Shown here piece after piece: positions 39,130 through 48,160 of a stretch of 64,000 nt of DNA (positions within the stretch are counted from its first letter, which is position 1; every line of letters begins with the position of its first letter). The stretch covers positions 176,225 through 240,224 of the forward strand of contig JAHEAQ010000001.1 in the NCBI GenBank assembly GCA_024642705.1, given 5' to 3'. Both the position numbers and the translations under genes were made by a program. The notes below the pieces were generated by a model. The model was not told the DNA's origin. It saw only the letters and a program-made list of their open reading frames with translations, and did not search any database. The stretch is from Bacteroidota bacterium (GTDB lineage: Bacteria > Bacteroidota > Bacteroidia > Chitinophagales > Saprospiraceae).

Positions 39130-39567
39130 ATGATTATTAGAAAAGCAATAAACAAAGACATTGAATCTATTCATTCCTTAGTCCAAGAACTTGCAGATTT
39201 TGAAAAAGAACCGAATGCTGTTAAGGTAACTCCTAGTTATTACAGAAAATGCTTTGAAGAAGGAATATTTCAGGCCATCGTTGCGGAAGATCAAAACGAA
39301 ATTGTAGGCATGGCATTATTCTATATGTGCTTTTCAACTTGGAAAGGTAAAATGATGTATCTTGAAGATTTTGTCGTTAGAAATCAATACAGAAATTCTG
39401 GTGTTGGTCAAAAAATATGGGATGAATTAATCATTGAATCAAAAAAGCAAGGATCTAAATTGCTTAAATGGCAAGTATTAGATTGGAATATTAATGCTAC
39501 TAGATTTTACGAGAAAAATGGTGCAATTATTGAAAAAGATTGGTGGAATGGTAAAATTATATTTTGA
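39130..39567 (+). CDS. GNAT-family N-acetyltransferase, diamine/spermidine acetyltransferase-like
   Basis: 145 residues with the acetyl-CoA binding motif A 'VVRNQYRNSGVGQKIWDELI' and the SSAT-like string 'CFSTWKGKMMYLEDFVV', 'WQVLDWNINATRFYEKNGA'. The whole pattern is that of eukaryotic and bacterial thialysine/diamine acetyltransferases, so a small amine such as a polyamine or thialysine is the likely acceptor. Substrate is inferred from family only. It is convergent with the next gene, 14 bases apart. Confidence 0.85.
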   Translation: MIIRKAINKDIESIHSLVQELADFEKEPNAVKVTPSYYRKCFEEGIFQAIVAEDQNEIVGMALFYMCFSTWKGKMMYLEDFVVRNQYRNSGVGQKIWDELIIESKKQGSKLLKWQVLDWNINATRFYEKNGAIIEKDWWNGKIIF

Positions 39568-39581
39568 AAAAATGCCTTTAT

Positions 39582-40559
39582 TTAATAATTATACAATGTA
39601 TGATAAAGGTGATATATTTTGTTTTCTTGAACCGCAGTGCACCATAAAGCATTGCAATCGTGGATAAGTTTAAAAGGCTTTTCAATATCAAAATCTTCAT
39701 TATCAGAATAAAATTCTTCTTCAAAAATCACTCTTCCGTCTGGGAATCTACGCTCAAAAATATAAACTCCATTGGGCTTTGAAAGTCGGAACCAACCGCT
39801 AGCACCCACTCCATCTAACCACTGATGACTATGAGCAAGGTCAATCTTATTTTTGATATTTTTACTTTCTTTATCGGGTTTTAAGAAAAGATGTCTCAAA
39901 ACAGTAGAAAACTTCTTTCCATTAAATATTTCAAACTCCCCTTTATAAACACTAAAAACTTCACCTTGGTCTGTGCTGTTAAATACTATAGACAAGGGTG
40001 AAGGTGTAATTTGGTTCCAAAGTTTGAGTTTAGTTCTTAGACTTCTTGAAATAATTCCTTCGCTGAAAGTATCATACACAAATCTTGCACAATTAGATGC
40101 ATCTTTTTTAAAAGGGTCATATTCTACAGATCCTTTCAGGTTAATTTTTTCAATAAATTTTTTAACTTTAAAATAATTAACGCCATAACAAAACGAGGCA
40201 TACATAGTTCCAGCACCATGCGTTTTTTCTGGATGGGATTCGATATGAATTAGAATTTCTTTTTCATTTATTATTTTTCCTTTCTCATCAAATTCTGCTG
40301 TTATCTCAAATTTACATTCTGGATCCGTTAGTTCTGTTCTTGTTCTACCTTTACCAAAAGGTGTAATATACCTGCCAAAATCAGCATAATCTATCTTACC
40401 TGTGCTTGGATCAATCAAAGCTAGTGCTGAATGTCCTGCACATATCATATCATCGTTTATCATCCCAATCCATTCCATTGGTTTTCTATACCACGCGGGA
40501 ATCATAGAAACAAATTCTTCAGGATATGCTAAAGCAATAAGAACTCCAGTTTTAACCAT
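39582..40559 (-). CDS. Uncharacterised protein with permuted papain-like (NlpC/P60-type) motifs
   Basis: 325 residues, no signal peptide. I recognise it as a type of uncharacterised Bacteroidota protein (possibly DUF6695) rather than by known function. It carries 'AGHSALALIDPSTGKIDYAD' with His43 and, about 110 residues later, 'DASNCARFVYDTF' with Cys157. A histidine before an Asn-Cys pair is the order found in permuted NlpC/P60 (LRAT-like) cysteine hydrolases. The C-terminal half is rich in aromatic residues and beta-strand-like. It lies 2 bases after the polyprenyl synthase gene and is surely co-transcribed with it. Confidence 0.6.
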   Translation of the reverse strand: MVKTGVLIALAYPEEFVSMIPAWYRKPMEWIGMINDDMICAGHSALALIDPSTGKIDYADFGRYITPFGKGRTRTELTDPECKFEITAEFDEKGKIINEKEILIHIESHPEKTHGAGTMYASFCYGVNYFKVKKFIEKINLKGSVEYDPFKKDASNCARFVYDTFSEGIISRSLRTKLKLWNQITPSPLSIVFNSTDQGEVFSVYKGEFEIFNGKKFSTVLRHLFLKPDKESKNIKNKIDLAHSHQWLDGVGASGWFRLSKPNGVYIFERRFPDGRVIFEEEFYSDNEDFDIEKPFKLIHDCNALWCTAVQENKIYHLYHTLYNY

Positions 40560-40561
40560 TT

Positions 40562-41542
40562 TTAATTTTCTCTATTTAATAGCTCAGCTGCAAGATGCTT
40601 TAAAGGAGTTTTTTTATCGTCTGGTACAGAAATTGCAGCCAAATGAGCATATGCGAGGTCTAAATATGCATCGCGTACCTGATGGGCATACTCTTTAACC
40701 ACTACATCATTAAATATCTCAGTCACAGTTTTAACTTTATCAATTTCAGATAATATTACTTTATTACTGTAGATTTCTAGCAACTTTTGACGTTGAGTTG
40801 TATCAGAAAGTTCAAGAGCTTTTAGGTACAAATATGTTTTTTTATTTTGTATAATATCGCCTCCAATTTTTTTACCCACCTTTTCCATGTTTCCAAAAGT
40901 ATCCAACAAATCGTCTTGCAATTGAAAAGCAATTCCAAGATTTAACCCAAATTTATAAAGATGGGAAGCATTTCCAACACTTGCACCTCCTATAACAGCA
41001 CCCATTTGTAAAGCTCCTGCAATTAAAACACCTGTTTTCAGTGTAATCATTTCAATATATTCATCTACAGAAACATCTGCGGTTACCTCAAATTCCATAT
41101 CCATTTGTTGGCCTTCGCATAATTCAGTCGCAAATTTATTAAAAATGTTAAGAATTATTCTTCTTGTTTCACTATTTTCATAGTTACATAGCAAGGTGTA
41201 TGCCTTAATCAGCATAAGATCTCCTGAGAGAATTGCAATATTATTACTAAATTTTTTGTGAACGGTTAATTTTCCTCTTCTTAGATCTGCTTCGTCCATA
41301 ATATCATCATGAACCAATGTGAAATTATGGAAAATTTCCAATGCCAAAGATGCATCCAAAGCGAGAGCAGGATCAGCACCGAATAAATCACACCCCATGG
41401 ATACTAAAACTGGCCTTATTCGCTTTCCGCCAATATGCATAATATACTCGATCGGATCATATAAACTTTTCGGCTTGCCATGAAATTTATAGTTGTCCAA
41501 AAAAGAATCAAACATTTTTCTTAATTCACTGCTAGAATGCAT
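40562..41542 (-). CDS. Polyprenyl (isoprenyl diphosphate) synthase
   Basis: 326 residues of the trans-prenyltransferase fold. The two aspartate-rich motifs are complete: 'LVHDDIMDEADLRRG' (Asp79, Asp80, Asp83) and 'FQLQDDLLDTFG'; 'GGKRIRPVL' binds IPP and 'LKTGVLIAGALQMGAVIGG' follows. It condenses IPP with an allylic diphosphate in the cytosol; chain length (farnesyl, geranylgeranyl or longer) cannot be told safely. A 130-base leader carries a 10-base hairpin. Confidence 0.92.
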   Translation of the reverse strand: MHSSSELRKMFDSFLDNYKFHGKPKSLYDPIEYIMHIGGKRIRPVLVSMGCDLFGADPALALDASLALEIFHNFTLVHDDIMDEADLRRGKLTVHKKFSNNIAILSGDLMLIKAYTLLCNYENSETRRIILNIFNKFATELCEGQQMDMEFEVTADVSVDEYIEMITLKTGVLIAGALQMGAVIGGASVGNASHLYKFGLNLGIAFQLQDDLLDTFGNMEKVGKKIGGDIIQNKKTYLYLKALELSDTTQRQKLLEIYSNKVILSEIDKVKTVTEIFNDVVVKEYAHQVRDAYLDLAYAHLAAISVPDDKKTPLKHLAAELLNREN

Positions 41543-41624
41543 ACTTATATATAAAGATTTCTAAAGAATTGGTTATCTTTTATTTTGAAACAATAAAGCT
41601 ATTTAAAAACAAATTAAGCATGAA

Positions 41625-41649
41625 ATTAAAATCTCATTTAGATTTTAAT
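41625..41649. repeat. Perfect 10-base inverted repeat in the leader of the polyprenyl synthase gene
   Basis: ATTAAAATCT (41625-41634), loop CATTT, AGATTTTAAT (41640-41649). No T-run follows on either strand, so it is not a standard terminator; it could be an operator or an mRNA hairpin. Confidence 0.5.
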
Positions 41650-41673
41650 AAAATGCAGCCTATCTTGGCCCCT

Positions 41674-41681
41674 CAAATATA
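41674..41681 (-). promoter_or_regulatory. Likely -7 box for the polyprenyl synthase operon
   Basis: Minus strand TATATTTG fits TAnnTTTG. A matching -33 TTG at the usual distance is not evident. It would give a leader of about 130 bases. Confidence 0.4.
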
Positions 41682-41742
41682 GTAATTCAATATTGCTGTT
41701 TTTGTTTATAAATGTTTATATAATTTTATTAAAAAAAATTAA

Positions 41743-43461
41743 ATGCGAAGGAATATTAGTTTTTCAATTCTATTCATTTTTGTTCTATTATTTATTTCAT
41801 GTAAATCAGAAAACCAATTTGCGGACACTATTATTGTAAATGCTGACATCTGGAGTGTCGATCAAAATAATCCTAAGGCAGAAGCCCTTGCAATAAAGGA
41901 TGGAATCATTATAAATATTGGAAAAAACTCAGACATTGATAAGTACAAAGGTGAGGAAACAGAAATTATAGACGCAAAAAACCAATTTCTTATGCCTGGA
42001 TTTATTGAAGGTCATGGCCATTTTTCTGGATTAGGATCGAGTCTTCAAAATTTAAATTTTCTTAAGACAAAATCTTGGGCTGAAATTGTAAAAATGGTTG
42101 AAGAAAAAGCTAAGACTTCAAATAAAGATGAATGGATTATAGGCAGGGGTTGGCATCAAGAAAAATGGTCTGATCCAGATGAACAATTATTCGAAGGTTA
42201 CCCTGGCCATCAAAAATTAAGTGATGTTTCAACTGAAAATCCAGTTGTTTTATTTCATGCAAGTGGTCATGGTTTATTTGCAAATAAAAAAGCAATGGAT
42301 ATTGCTGGAATTTCTAAAGAAACACCAAATCCTTTTGGAGGAAGAATTGTAAGAAATAAGGATGGGGAAGCTATTGGGATGTTCGAAGAAAGAGCAATGG
42401 GCCCAATTAGAAGTGCATATAATGAATATTTGTCCACATTGAATGAGGCAGAATTACATGATATATGGTTGGAAGGAATAACTTTAGCAGAAAATGAATG
42501 TCTTCGAAAAGGAATCACCTCTTTTCAAGATGCAGGTTCAAGCTTCAAACAAATTGAGGACTACAAAAAGATGGCTGAAAATGGCGATTTAGATCTCAGA
42601 TTATGGGCCATGCTACGTCACTCTTCCACGCAAATGAAGGGCAAAGCGTCAAAATCTAGAGTTGTAGGTGCGGGTGACAATTTTTTTACTTGCAGAGCAA
42701 TTAAAACAGAAGTTGATGGAGCTTTAGGTTCCTATGGTGCATGGTTGTTAGAACCATATGCTGATAAAGCTGGTTTTGTTGGTCAGAATACAACCGAAAT
42801 TAGCGAGGTGGATAAAATAGCAGATATTGCTTTTGAAAGCGATATGCAATTGTGTGTGCATGCAATCGGTGACAGAGCAAATAAGGAAGTACTTGATATC
42901 ATTGAGAAGAAGTTCTCAAGAGAACAAAAAGGAAAGGATTTAAGATGGAGAATTGAACATGCCCAACATGTTGACCCAATTGATATACCAAGATTTAAAG
43001 AATTGGGAGTCATTGCAGCGATGCAAGGAATTCATTGTACGTCAGATGCTTTGTTTGCTGAGAACAGACTAGGAAATCAACGGGCGAAAGAAGGAGCTTA
43101 TGCATGGCGTTCTTTTTTGGACGCTGGAGTTGTGATTGCAAATGGGACAGACGCACCAGTTGAAGATGTAGATCCTATTGAATCATTTTATGCATCAGTT
43201 ACAAGAAAAAGGGTTGATAATGGCTTTGAGTTTTTTAAAGAACAAAGTATGACAAGAGAAGAAGCACTTTATTCTTATACTTTAGGGAATGCATTCGCAG
43301 CTTTTGAAGAAAATGAAAAAGGATCTTTAGAAGTAGGCAAATTTGCTGATATTGTAATTTTATCAAAAGATCTAATTAATTGTCCTGATGATGAAATTAT
43401 GCAGACGAAAGTTCTCTATACTATAGTAAATGGGAAAATAAAATTTCAATCTTCTATATAA
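41743..43461 (+). CDS. Amidohydrolase lipoprotein, YtcJ-like
   Basis: 572 residues; the N-terminus is a lipoprotein signal (lipobox FISC, Cys20), so it is anchored in the envelope. The metal-dependent hydrolase fold shows 'FLMPGFIEGHGHFSGLG' (first His pair), 'HAIGDRANKEVLD', 'WRIEHAQHVDP' and 'NGTDAPVEDVDPIESFYASV' (Asp ligand). YtcJ/AepA-type enzymes hydrolyse amide bonds of unknown natural substrates. It ends in an 8-base overlap with the convergent haloperoxidase gene. Confidence 0.88.
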   Translation: MRRNISFSILFIFVLLFISCKSENQFADTIIVNADIWSVDQNNPKAEALAIKDGIIINIGKNSDIDKYKGEETEIIDAKNQFLMPGFIEGHGHFSGLGSSLQNLNFLKTKSWAEIVKMVEEKAKTSNKDEWIIGRGWHQEKWSDPDEQLFEGYPGHQKLSDVSTENPVVLFHASGHGLFANKKAMDIAGISKETPNPFGGRIVRNKDGEAIGMFEERAMGPIRSAYNEYLSTLNEAELHDIWLEGITLAENECLRKGITSFQDAGSSFKQIEDYKKMAENGDLDLRLWAMLRHSSTQMKGKASKSRVVGAGDNFFTCRAIKTEVDGALGSYGAWLLEPYADKAGFVGQNTTEISEVDKIADIAFESDMQLCVHAIGDRANKEVLDIIEKKFSREQKGKDLRWRIEHAQHVDPIDIPRFKELGVIAAMQGIHCTSDALFAENRLGNQRAKEGAYAWRSFLDAGVVIANGTDAPVEDVDPIESFYASVTRKRVDNGFEFFKEQSMTREEALYSYTLGNAFAAFEENEKGSLEVGKFADIVILSKDLINCPDDEIMQTKVLYTIVNGKIKFQSSI

Positions 43462-45943
43462 TATTTACAAAAACTTTCTTTTTGAAAAGTATTAAATTTT
43501 CTTTATCTCTTAGAACCAATATATACATTCCAGGAGCTAGATCATTCATTGTTAATTCAATATAATTATTGCTAAAATCTAAAGATTTTGATTTAATTAA
43601 TCTACCACTTAAATCATAAATATCCATTTTTGCACTAATTTTTTCTGGATAATGAATTACAAATTCATTACTCCCTAATTGATTAAGTACGAATTTTAAT
43701 GCCGAAGCGTCCCTTCCTGAACAATCCTCATCAATTCCATTATCATTTATATCTAATGCATTAGGAAATATATTTGCTGCATTATCATTACAATCTGTGT
43801 TATCTAAAACCCATCCAAATGGAGGTGGAAAAATACATGTGTCTAAAGTAATCAATTCGTTTCCATAACCATCACCATCTGAATCTTGGAAATACGTTAA
43901 CACATCTATCTGCTCATCAATTAAACCGTTGCAATTGTTGTCAATTCCGTCACACAATTCTGGAGCATTAGGATAAACATGTGAATTGTTATCATCGCAA
44001 TCCTCATAACTATAAAAACCATCTTCATCACTATCGTTATAAAAATATTTTTTGGCAAGGTCAAACGATTCTTTACCAATTTTAATTCCTATTTTTCTTC
44101 CAGGGATATCATCAATAGGTGGATGAATTCCTCCCCAAATTCTAGACAAGCTTGTTTGATCAGAAGCATCCCTATATGTTGCCCATTGTAATTTAATATC
44201 TTCAGAAGGTCCTTCTTCGAATACTAAAAATTCATTTTTAGGAGCATAAAACTCACCGATACCACCAGGAAAAAAAGGATCCCCTGTTATAAATGTTAAA
44301 ACTTCAGCTGCAGCTCTTGAAAAAGTTGAATGCCCAGAAATGTATCCTGCAAAAGGAGGTGTTACAAAAGATGGTCTTTGATAAGGCCACCATTCTTTAG
44401 CTCTTATCCAACCTACACCAGCGTCATCAATTTTTGGATCTTGAATATAATTTGGTCCTCTCCATGCATACAATTTTATATCATTCAGAAATTCCATATT
44501 TGTGCCTACTAGAGGATCTTCTGGACCAATCAATTCTATATAATTTTCAATTAATGGAAATCCATGAGGATGATAATTAGGAAGTTCTGGATCTGTCGAT
44601 TGGCCTTTTTCTGCCATATATCTTATTGCAGAAACTGGTCTAATGTAATCATAATATCCTTTAATACCCCATGCACTCACAGCACAGTCGTGAACTGCGC
44701 CCCCTAGTGTCAAATAACATTTTACATCCCATTCCAAATCATCCAAGATTTCACCTTTTCCTTCGAATTTCTTAATAATTTTTGGATGTGTATTCACATA
44801 ATTTAATATAGTGAACCAATGCCCTGGGGGTGTTTCGGAACTTGGACCATCCGCCCAAAATTCTGCAAGAACTCTGGCATAATCTGATAACAGCACTTCA
44901 TTTTTCTCATAAGGTAAGCCTGTCGCTGGATTTAATAAATGCCCTTGACTATGGTCTCCCCCATCAATAAGTTTGTAGAAAGATTTATAATCTTCAAAAG
45001 TAGAAGGAAGAGATCCATTATTCCCTTGATTTCCAGGGGAAATATCAATGACTTTATCATTTTCCAGACCTAATTGTGCAGACCATATTGCAACCATAGA
45101 AAAGCCCCATTTATAAGGATCATCGATACCCTTGCCTTCTTGTATTAGTGAAGGTGGACCAGGGTCATTGTAAACTTTATACATATTTCCATCCTTTTCA
45201 TGAATTGTCAAATCATTTTCTGACAAAGCAAAAGGAACAACGTTTCCCCATTCTGGACCTAAAAAATCTGGAGTATTCAAAGGGATCACATTTCCACTTT
45301 GGTCAATAAATACATCTAAAGTTATCTGCTGCCATCTATTAGGATCCAATATATCAGGATTGCCTATTTGTTTTATTACTAAAGGATTATTAAATGGTAA
45401 ATAATATGCATTTTCATATCCAAATTGCTCATTAGAACCATCTTGAAGTCCAAATGATATAATTCTATTAGCAATAAAATTGCCTAAAGCTGCAGGATCT
45501 CCACTTTGATAAGCAATAGAAGTGAAATTTGGATCGTATCCAAGTGCATTCATCAAAGAATCACTTTCAAGATATATTTTAAATGCCCCTGGAGACGTTA
45601 AAAACCGATGTCTAAGCAATCTAAACATGGCATAACTTATTGCTTTTTCTTGAGCTGATTTTACATCATCAGGAATAGGTATTCCTTCAAAATCAAATAC
45701 AAAACCTGAAATATTATTGCCAAGGAAAAAGGGCTTTGCTTCAGAATCAAAAGCAGCCCATGCGTCATATATTGCGACTGAACTGTGAAACAAATTTCTA
45801 GCATGAACAGTAGGCCTAGCAAAGTCTGTTCGAATGCCATCTAGTAGAACTTCATTCCATTTCATAGCCACGGAATGTTGCGAATAACTACAATTAATAG
45901 TAAATATAATGAATAGAAAAATAAATTGATATCTGTACCTCAT
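43454..45943 (-). CDS. Secreted vanadium-dependent haloperoxidase-like protein with MopE repeats and a type IX sorting domain
   Basis: 829 residues. A signal peptide (about 1-22) leads to a PAP2/vanadium haloperoxidase domain. All vanadate-binding residues align with fungal chloroperoxidase: Lys428 and Arg435 in 'KGYYDYIRP', Ser536-Gly537-His538 in 'YISGHSTFS', Arg601 and axial His607 in 'SRIWGGIHPP'. Then come MopE-type metal-binding repeats ('DSDEDGFYSYEDCDDNNS', 'LCDGIDNNCNGLIDE', 'DSDGDGYGNE', 'DCNDNAANIFPNALD') at about 635-740, and a C-terminal sorting domain ('MDIYDLSGRLIKSKSLDF', 'LAPGMYILVL'). It should be exported by type IX secretion; oxidised substrate (halide or other) is unknown. 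Confidence 0.88.
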   Translation of the reverse strand: MRYRYQFIFLFIIFTINCSYSQHSVAMKWNEVLLDGIRTDFARPTVHARNLFHSSVAIYDAWAAFDSEAKPFFLGNNISGFVFDFEGIPIPDDVKSAQEKAISYAMFRLLRHRFLTSPGAFKIYLESDSLMNALGYDPNFTSIAYQSGDPAALGNFIANRIISFGLQDGSNEQFGYENAYYLPFNNPLVIKQIGNPDILDPNRWQQITLDVFIDQSGNVIPLNTPDFLGPEWGNVVPFALSENDLTIHEKDGNMYKVYNDPGPPSLIQEGKGIDDPYKWGFSMVAIWSAQLGLENDKVIDISPGNQGNNGSLPSTFEDYKSFYKLIDGGDHSQGHLLNPATGLPYEKNEVLLSDYARVLAEFWADGPSSETPPGHWFTILNYVNTHPKIIKKFEGKGEILDDLEWDVKCYLTLGGAVHDCAVSAWGIKGYYDYIRPVSAIRYMAEKGQSTDPELPNYHPHGFPLIENYIELIGPEDPLVGTNMEFLNDIKLYAWRGPNYIQDPKIDDAGVGWIRAKEWWPYQRPSFVTPPFAGYISGHSTFSRAAAEVLTFITGDPFFPGGIGEFYAPKNEFLVFEEGPSEDIKLQWATYRDASDQTSLSRIWGGIHPPIDDIPGRKIGIKIGKESFDLAKKYFYNDSDEDGFYSYEDCDDNNSHVYPNAPELCDGIDNNCNGLIDEQIDVLTYFQDSDGDGYGNELITLDTCIFPPPFGWVLDNTDCNDNAANIFPNALDINDNGIDEDCSGRDASALKFVLNQLGSNEFVIHYPEKISAKMDIYDLSGRLIKSKSLDFSNNYIELTMNDLAPGMYILVLRDKENLILFKKKVFVNII

Positions 45944-45961
45944 TAATTATAATTACATCAA

Positions 45962-45969
45962 CAAATATA
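45962..45969 (-). promoter_or_regulatory. Likely -7 box of the haloperoxidase gene
   Basis: Minus strand TATATTTG, 18 bases before the ATG at 45943. The region upstream is T-rich but has no TTTG at the best spacing. The rest of the 259-base gap to the FecR gene holds nothing I can identify. Confidence 0.4.
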
Positions 45970-46202
45970 GTGAACAAAATCAAAAATTGAATTTACAAAA
46001 GTATTATTTATCTGAATTCAATCTAATTAAAACTTACAATGGTTTTTTTAAATTATAGAAACAAGTGGATTAATTAGAAATTTGAGTATTATCAAAATCC
46101 AAAATATCTATAAAATTGTGTAGTTTAGGTTCGAGAATACTAACAATATACTATGTAAGTTTGAGTTTAAAAATTACTAAAAAGGTAATTATAATAATAG
46201 AA

Positions 46203-47012
46203 TTAATGGCTCAAAATTGAATCTGGTATAGAAATGCTCGATTTAAGATTAATAAAATCTAAGCCATCATAATTATACTTATCTCCAGTTGAGAGTTCAA
46301 TGTAATCATTATGATCTGAATTTGGATAAAACCTTATTTCACCCTCTTTTATTTCTGCAATTGACTGCTTACCTTTAGTATTTAATTTAAAAATTGCACC
46401 GACACCAGTCAAACTAGTATTTTTTGTTTCTACTGTAAAAGGTTTATCCAAATTTTGAATTATTTCAAAATTCGCTTCTCCATTAAATTCAATAGCTCTT
46501 ATTTTTGAATATTTATAGGATTGAAGTGTTTTAAAAAATGCACCTTTTTTAATTTCCACACTTGAACCATCATCAAGAATTAAATTCATGTCTTTTTCAG
46601 CATAGCTTATTTCTAGGTGTTTTAAAGGTGGCCAAAAGAAAAAATTTGACCCAATAATTATTAAAAGAGCAATTACTACTGAAGAAATATTTTTCCAATT
46701 TGTAATTTCATGAGCTGCAGATTGGTCCAAATTATTTTTTGACAACTTACCCTTTTTCGAACTATTTTTTTCTTGCTGAATTATTTTTTTCTTACGTTCA
46801 GCAAGGAAATCTTTAAATACGTCCCATTCCAAGCTAGTATCAAATTCGACATAACCTTCATTTCTTTTGGACTCTTCCCAAATCGTCTTAATGAAATTGA
46901 ATTTGCTTTTATTAAACTCATTTAAGTTAATCCATTCTTCAATTTGAAAATGTAATGTGGTAGAATCTTTTTGTTCTAAATAGCTTATTATGTCTTTTAA
47001 ATCCAACATCAA
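46203..47012 (-). CDS. FecR-like anti-sigma factor
   Basis: 269 residues: a cytoplasmic sigma-binding N-terminal part (1-105, 'QIEEWINLNEFNKSKFNFIK'), one membrane segment at about 111-129 ('SVVIALLIIIGSNFFFW'), and a periplasmic FecR domain ('MNLILDDGSSVEIKKGAFFK', 'IRAIEFNGEANFEI', 'KPFTVETKNTSLTGVGAIFK'). It would hold the adjacent ECF sigma factor until signalled. No SusC/TonB receptor gene follows, unlike the usual layout, so its signal source is elsewhere. It is 24 bases after the sigma gene. Confidence 0.88.
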   Translation of the reverse strand: MMLDLKDIISYLEQKDSTTLHFQIEEWINLNEFNKSKFNFIKTIWEESKRNEGYVEFDTSLEWDVFKDFLAERKKKIIQQEKNSSKKGKLSKNNLDQSAAHEITNWKNISSVVIALLIIIGSNFFFWPPLKHLEISYAEKDMNLILDDGSSVEIKKGAFFKTLQSYKYSKIRAIEFNGEANFEIIQNLDKPFTVETKNTSLTGVGAIFKLNTKGKQSIAEIKEGEIRFYPNSDHNDYIELSTGDKYNYDGLDFINLKSSISIPDSILSH

Positions 47013-47036
47013 AAAAATTTCTTTAGAAACATTAGG

Positions 47037-47585
47037 TTAATCAGCATTTGAATGGGTGAAAAAAGAAGATTCTTTTAATTTGTCGCCTATTATTCCAAAG
47101 GCTCTTGCCATATTGTTTTCTACCTTTCGTATAGACAATTTTAATTCCGAAGCAATTTTTTCATAAGGATAGCCTTTTAACTGATGCAATTCAAAAATTA
47201 GTTTCATTTGAGGATTCAGCATTTTTATGCCTTTAACTATTTCTGATCTAATTATAATTGCATTTGCTTCTTCTTCGATACTTTTATATTCCGAAACTTC
47301 TAATCCTTTTTCCATTGACACAATGGAATCCAATTCAGGATGTATTGATATATATTCCATGGCGGAATTTTTCACATTTTGAAAGAGGTGACTTTTAATA
47401 TCCGTAGTTATTTCATCCTTTTTTTCAAAAGTTTCTGCAAATGTTTGATATACAATTTCCTTAGCCACCTCATAGTCATGTATATGATAAAGGTATACTA
47501 AGTTTACAAGAGGATTAAAATATTCTCTGAATATATCCCGAAATTCCACCATATTTTTAAATGGAGCCTTCAATAGAAATTGCAT
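47037..47585 (-). CDS. ECF-type RNA polymerase sigma factor
   Basis: 182 residues with sigma region 2 (about 15-85, 'FREYFNPLVNLVYLYHIHDY', 'AKEIVYQTFAETFEKKDEI', 'IKSHLFQNVKNSAMEYI') and region 4 (about 118-170, 'LNPQMKLIFELHQLKGYPYE', 'IASELKLSIRKVENNMARAF'). The pattern fits the FecI-like ECF group of Bacteroidota. Its partner FecR-like anti-sigma gene follows directly. Targets are not evident in the window. Confidence 0.87.
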   Translation of the reverse strand: MQFLLKAPFKNMVEFRDIFREYFNPLVNLVYLYHIHDYEVAKEIVYQTFAETFEKKDEITTDIKSHLFQNVKNSAMEYISIHPELDSIVSMEKGLEVSEYKSIEEEANAIIIRSEIVKGIKMLNPQMKLIFELHQLKGYPYEKIASELKLSIRKVENNMARAFGIIGDKLKESSFFTHSNAD

Positions 47586-47596
47586 TTATAGAAAAT

Positions 47597-47604
47597 CAAA
47601 TTTA
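47597..47604 (-). promoter_or_regulatory. Likely -7 box of the ECF sigma operon
   Basis: Minus strand TAAATTTG, 11 bases before the start codon at 47585. The preceding bases GCATTGAC are identical to those before the rnpB -7 box. Confidence 0.4.
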
Positions 47605-47762
47605 GTCAATGCTATTATAATAAAAAATATTAGTTTAGAATATAAAAGAGTAATTTTCATAAAACACTATAATTTATCTGAACTTAATTATTTTGACAAC
47701 AATGTGCTTATCAATAGATAAACCAAGATAATAAGTAAAAGAATGGCAAAAAATAAAGCAAT

Positions 47763-48119
47763 ATGAAAAAATGTTTGGAATGCGGAGAAACAGTAAAAGG
47801 TCGATCTGATAAAAGATTTTGTGGCGACTATTGTAGAAATTCATACAACAATCAACTGAACAGAGATCCTAACAATTATGCAAGAAGGATAAACCATATT
47901 CTTAGAAAAAATAGACGAATTCTTGCTGCATTGAATCCACATGGAAAGGCAAAAGTCCACCGAGATCAAATGTTCGAAATGGGTTTTAATTTTAATTATT
48001 TTACCAATAGATATGTTACCAAATCAGGAAATGATTATCATTTTGTATATGACTATGGATTTCTTGAGCTAGAAAATGACATGTTTGCCTTAGTATTCAA
48101 GCAGGAATATGTCAAATAA
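47763..48119 (+). CDS. Small protein with N-terminal four-cysteine zinc finger
   Basis: 118 residues. Cys4, Cys7, Cys20 and Cys24 ('KKCLECGETVKG', 'DKRFCGDYCRNSYNN') form a treble-clef-like zinc site close to DUF2116-type fingers. The rest is basic ('RRINHILRKNRRILAAL') and then aromatic ('GFNFNYFTNRYVTKSGNDYH'). Homologues occur widely in Bacteroidota without assigned function; nucleic acid binding is a reasonable inference. It is a single-gene unit with its own terminator. Confidence 0.75.
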   Translation: MKKCLECGETVKGRSDKRFCGDYCRNSYNNQLNRDPNNYARRINHILRKNRRILAALNPHGKAKVHRDQMFEMGFNFNYFTNRYVTKSGNDYHFVYDYGFLELENDMFALVFKQEYVK

Positions 48120-48120
48120 A

Positions 48121-48160
48121 AAAGACTTTTCGATATTGTCAAATACCAAAAAGTCTTCAT
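48121..48160 (+). terminator. Terminator after the zinc-finger gene
   Basis: AAGACTTTT (48122-48130) pairs with AAAAGTCTT (48149-48157) around an 18-base partly structured loop, one base past the stop codon. The T-run after it is poor, so termination may be bidirectional or weak. Confidence 0.5.

Noticed and set aside
39575-39609. CCTTTAT / ATAAAGG inverted repeat between the GNAT gene and its convergent neighbour as a terminator
   Set aside because: Seven-base arms with a 21-base loop, reaching into the coding region of the next gene and without a T-run.
46120-46140. GGTTCGAGAATAC resembling a tRNA T-arm
   Set aside because: No acceptor stem, D-arm or anticodon arm can be drawn around it.
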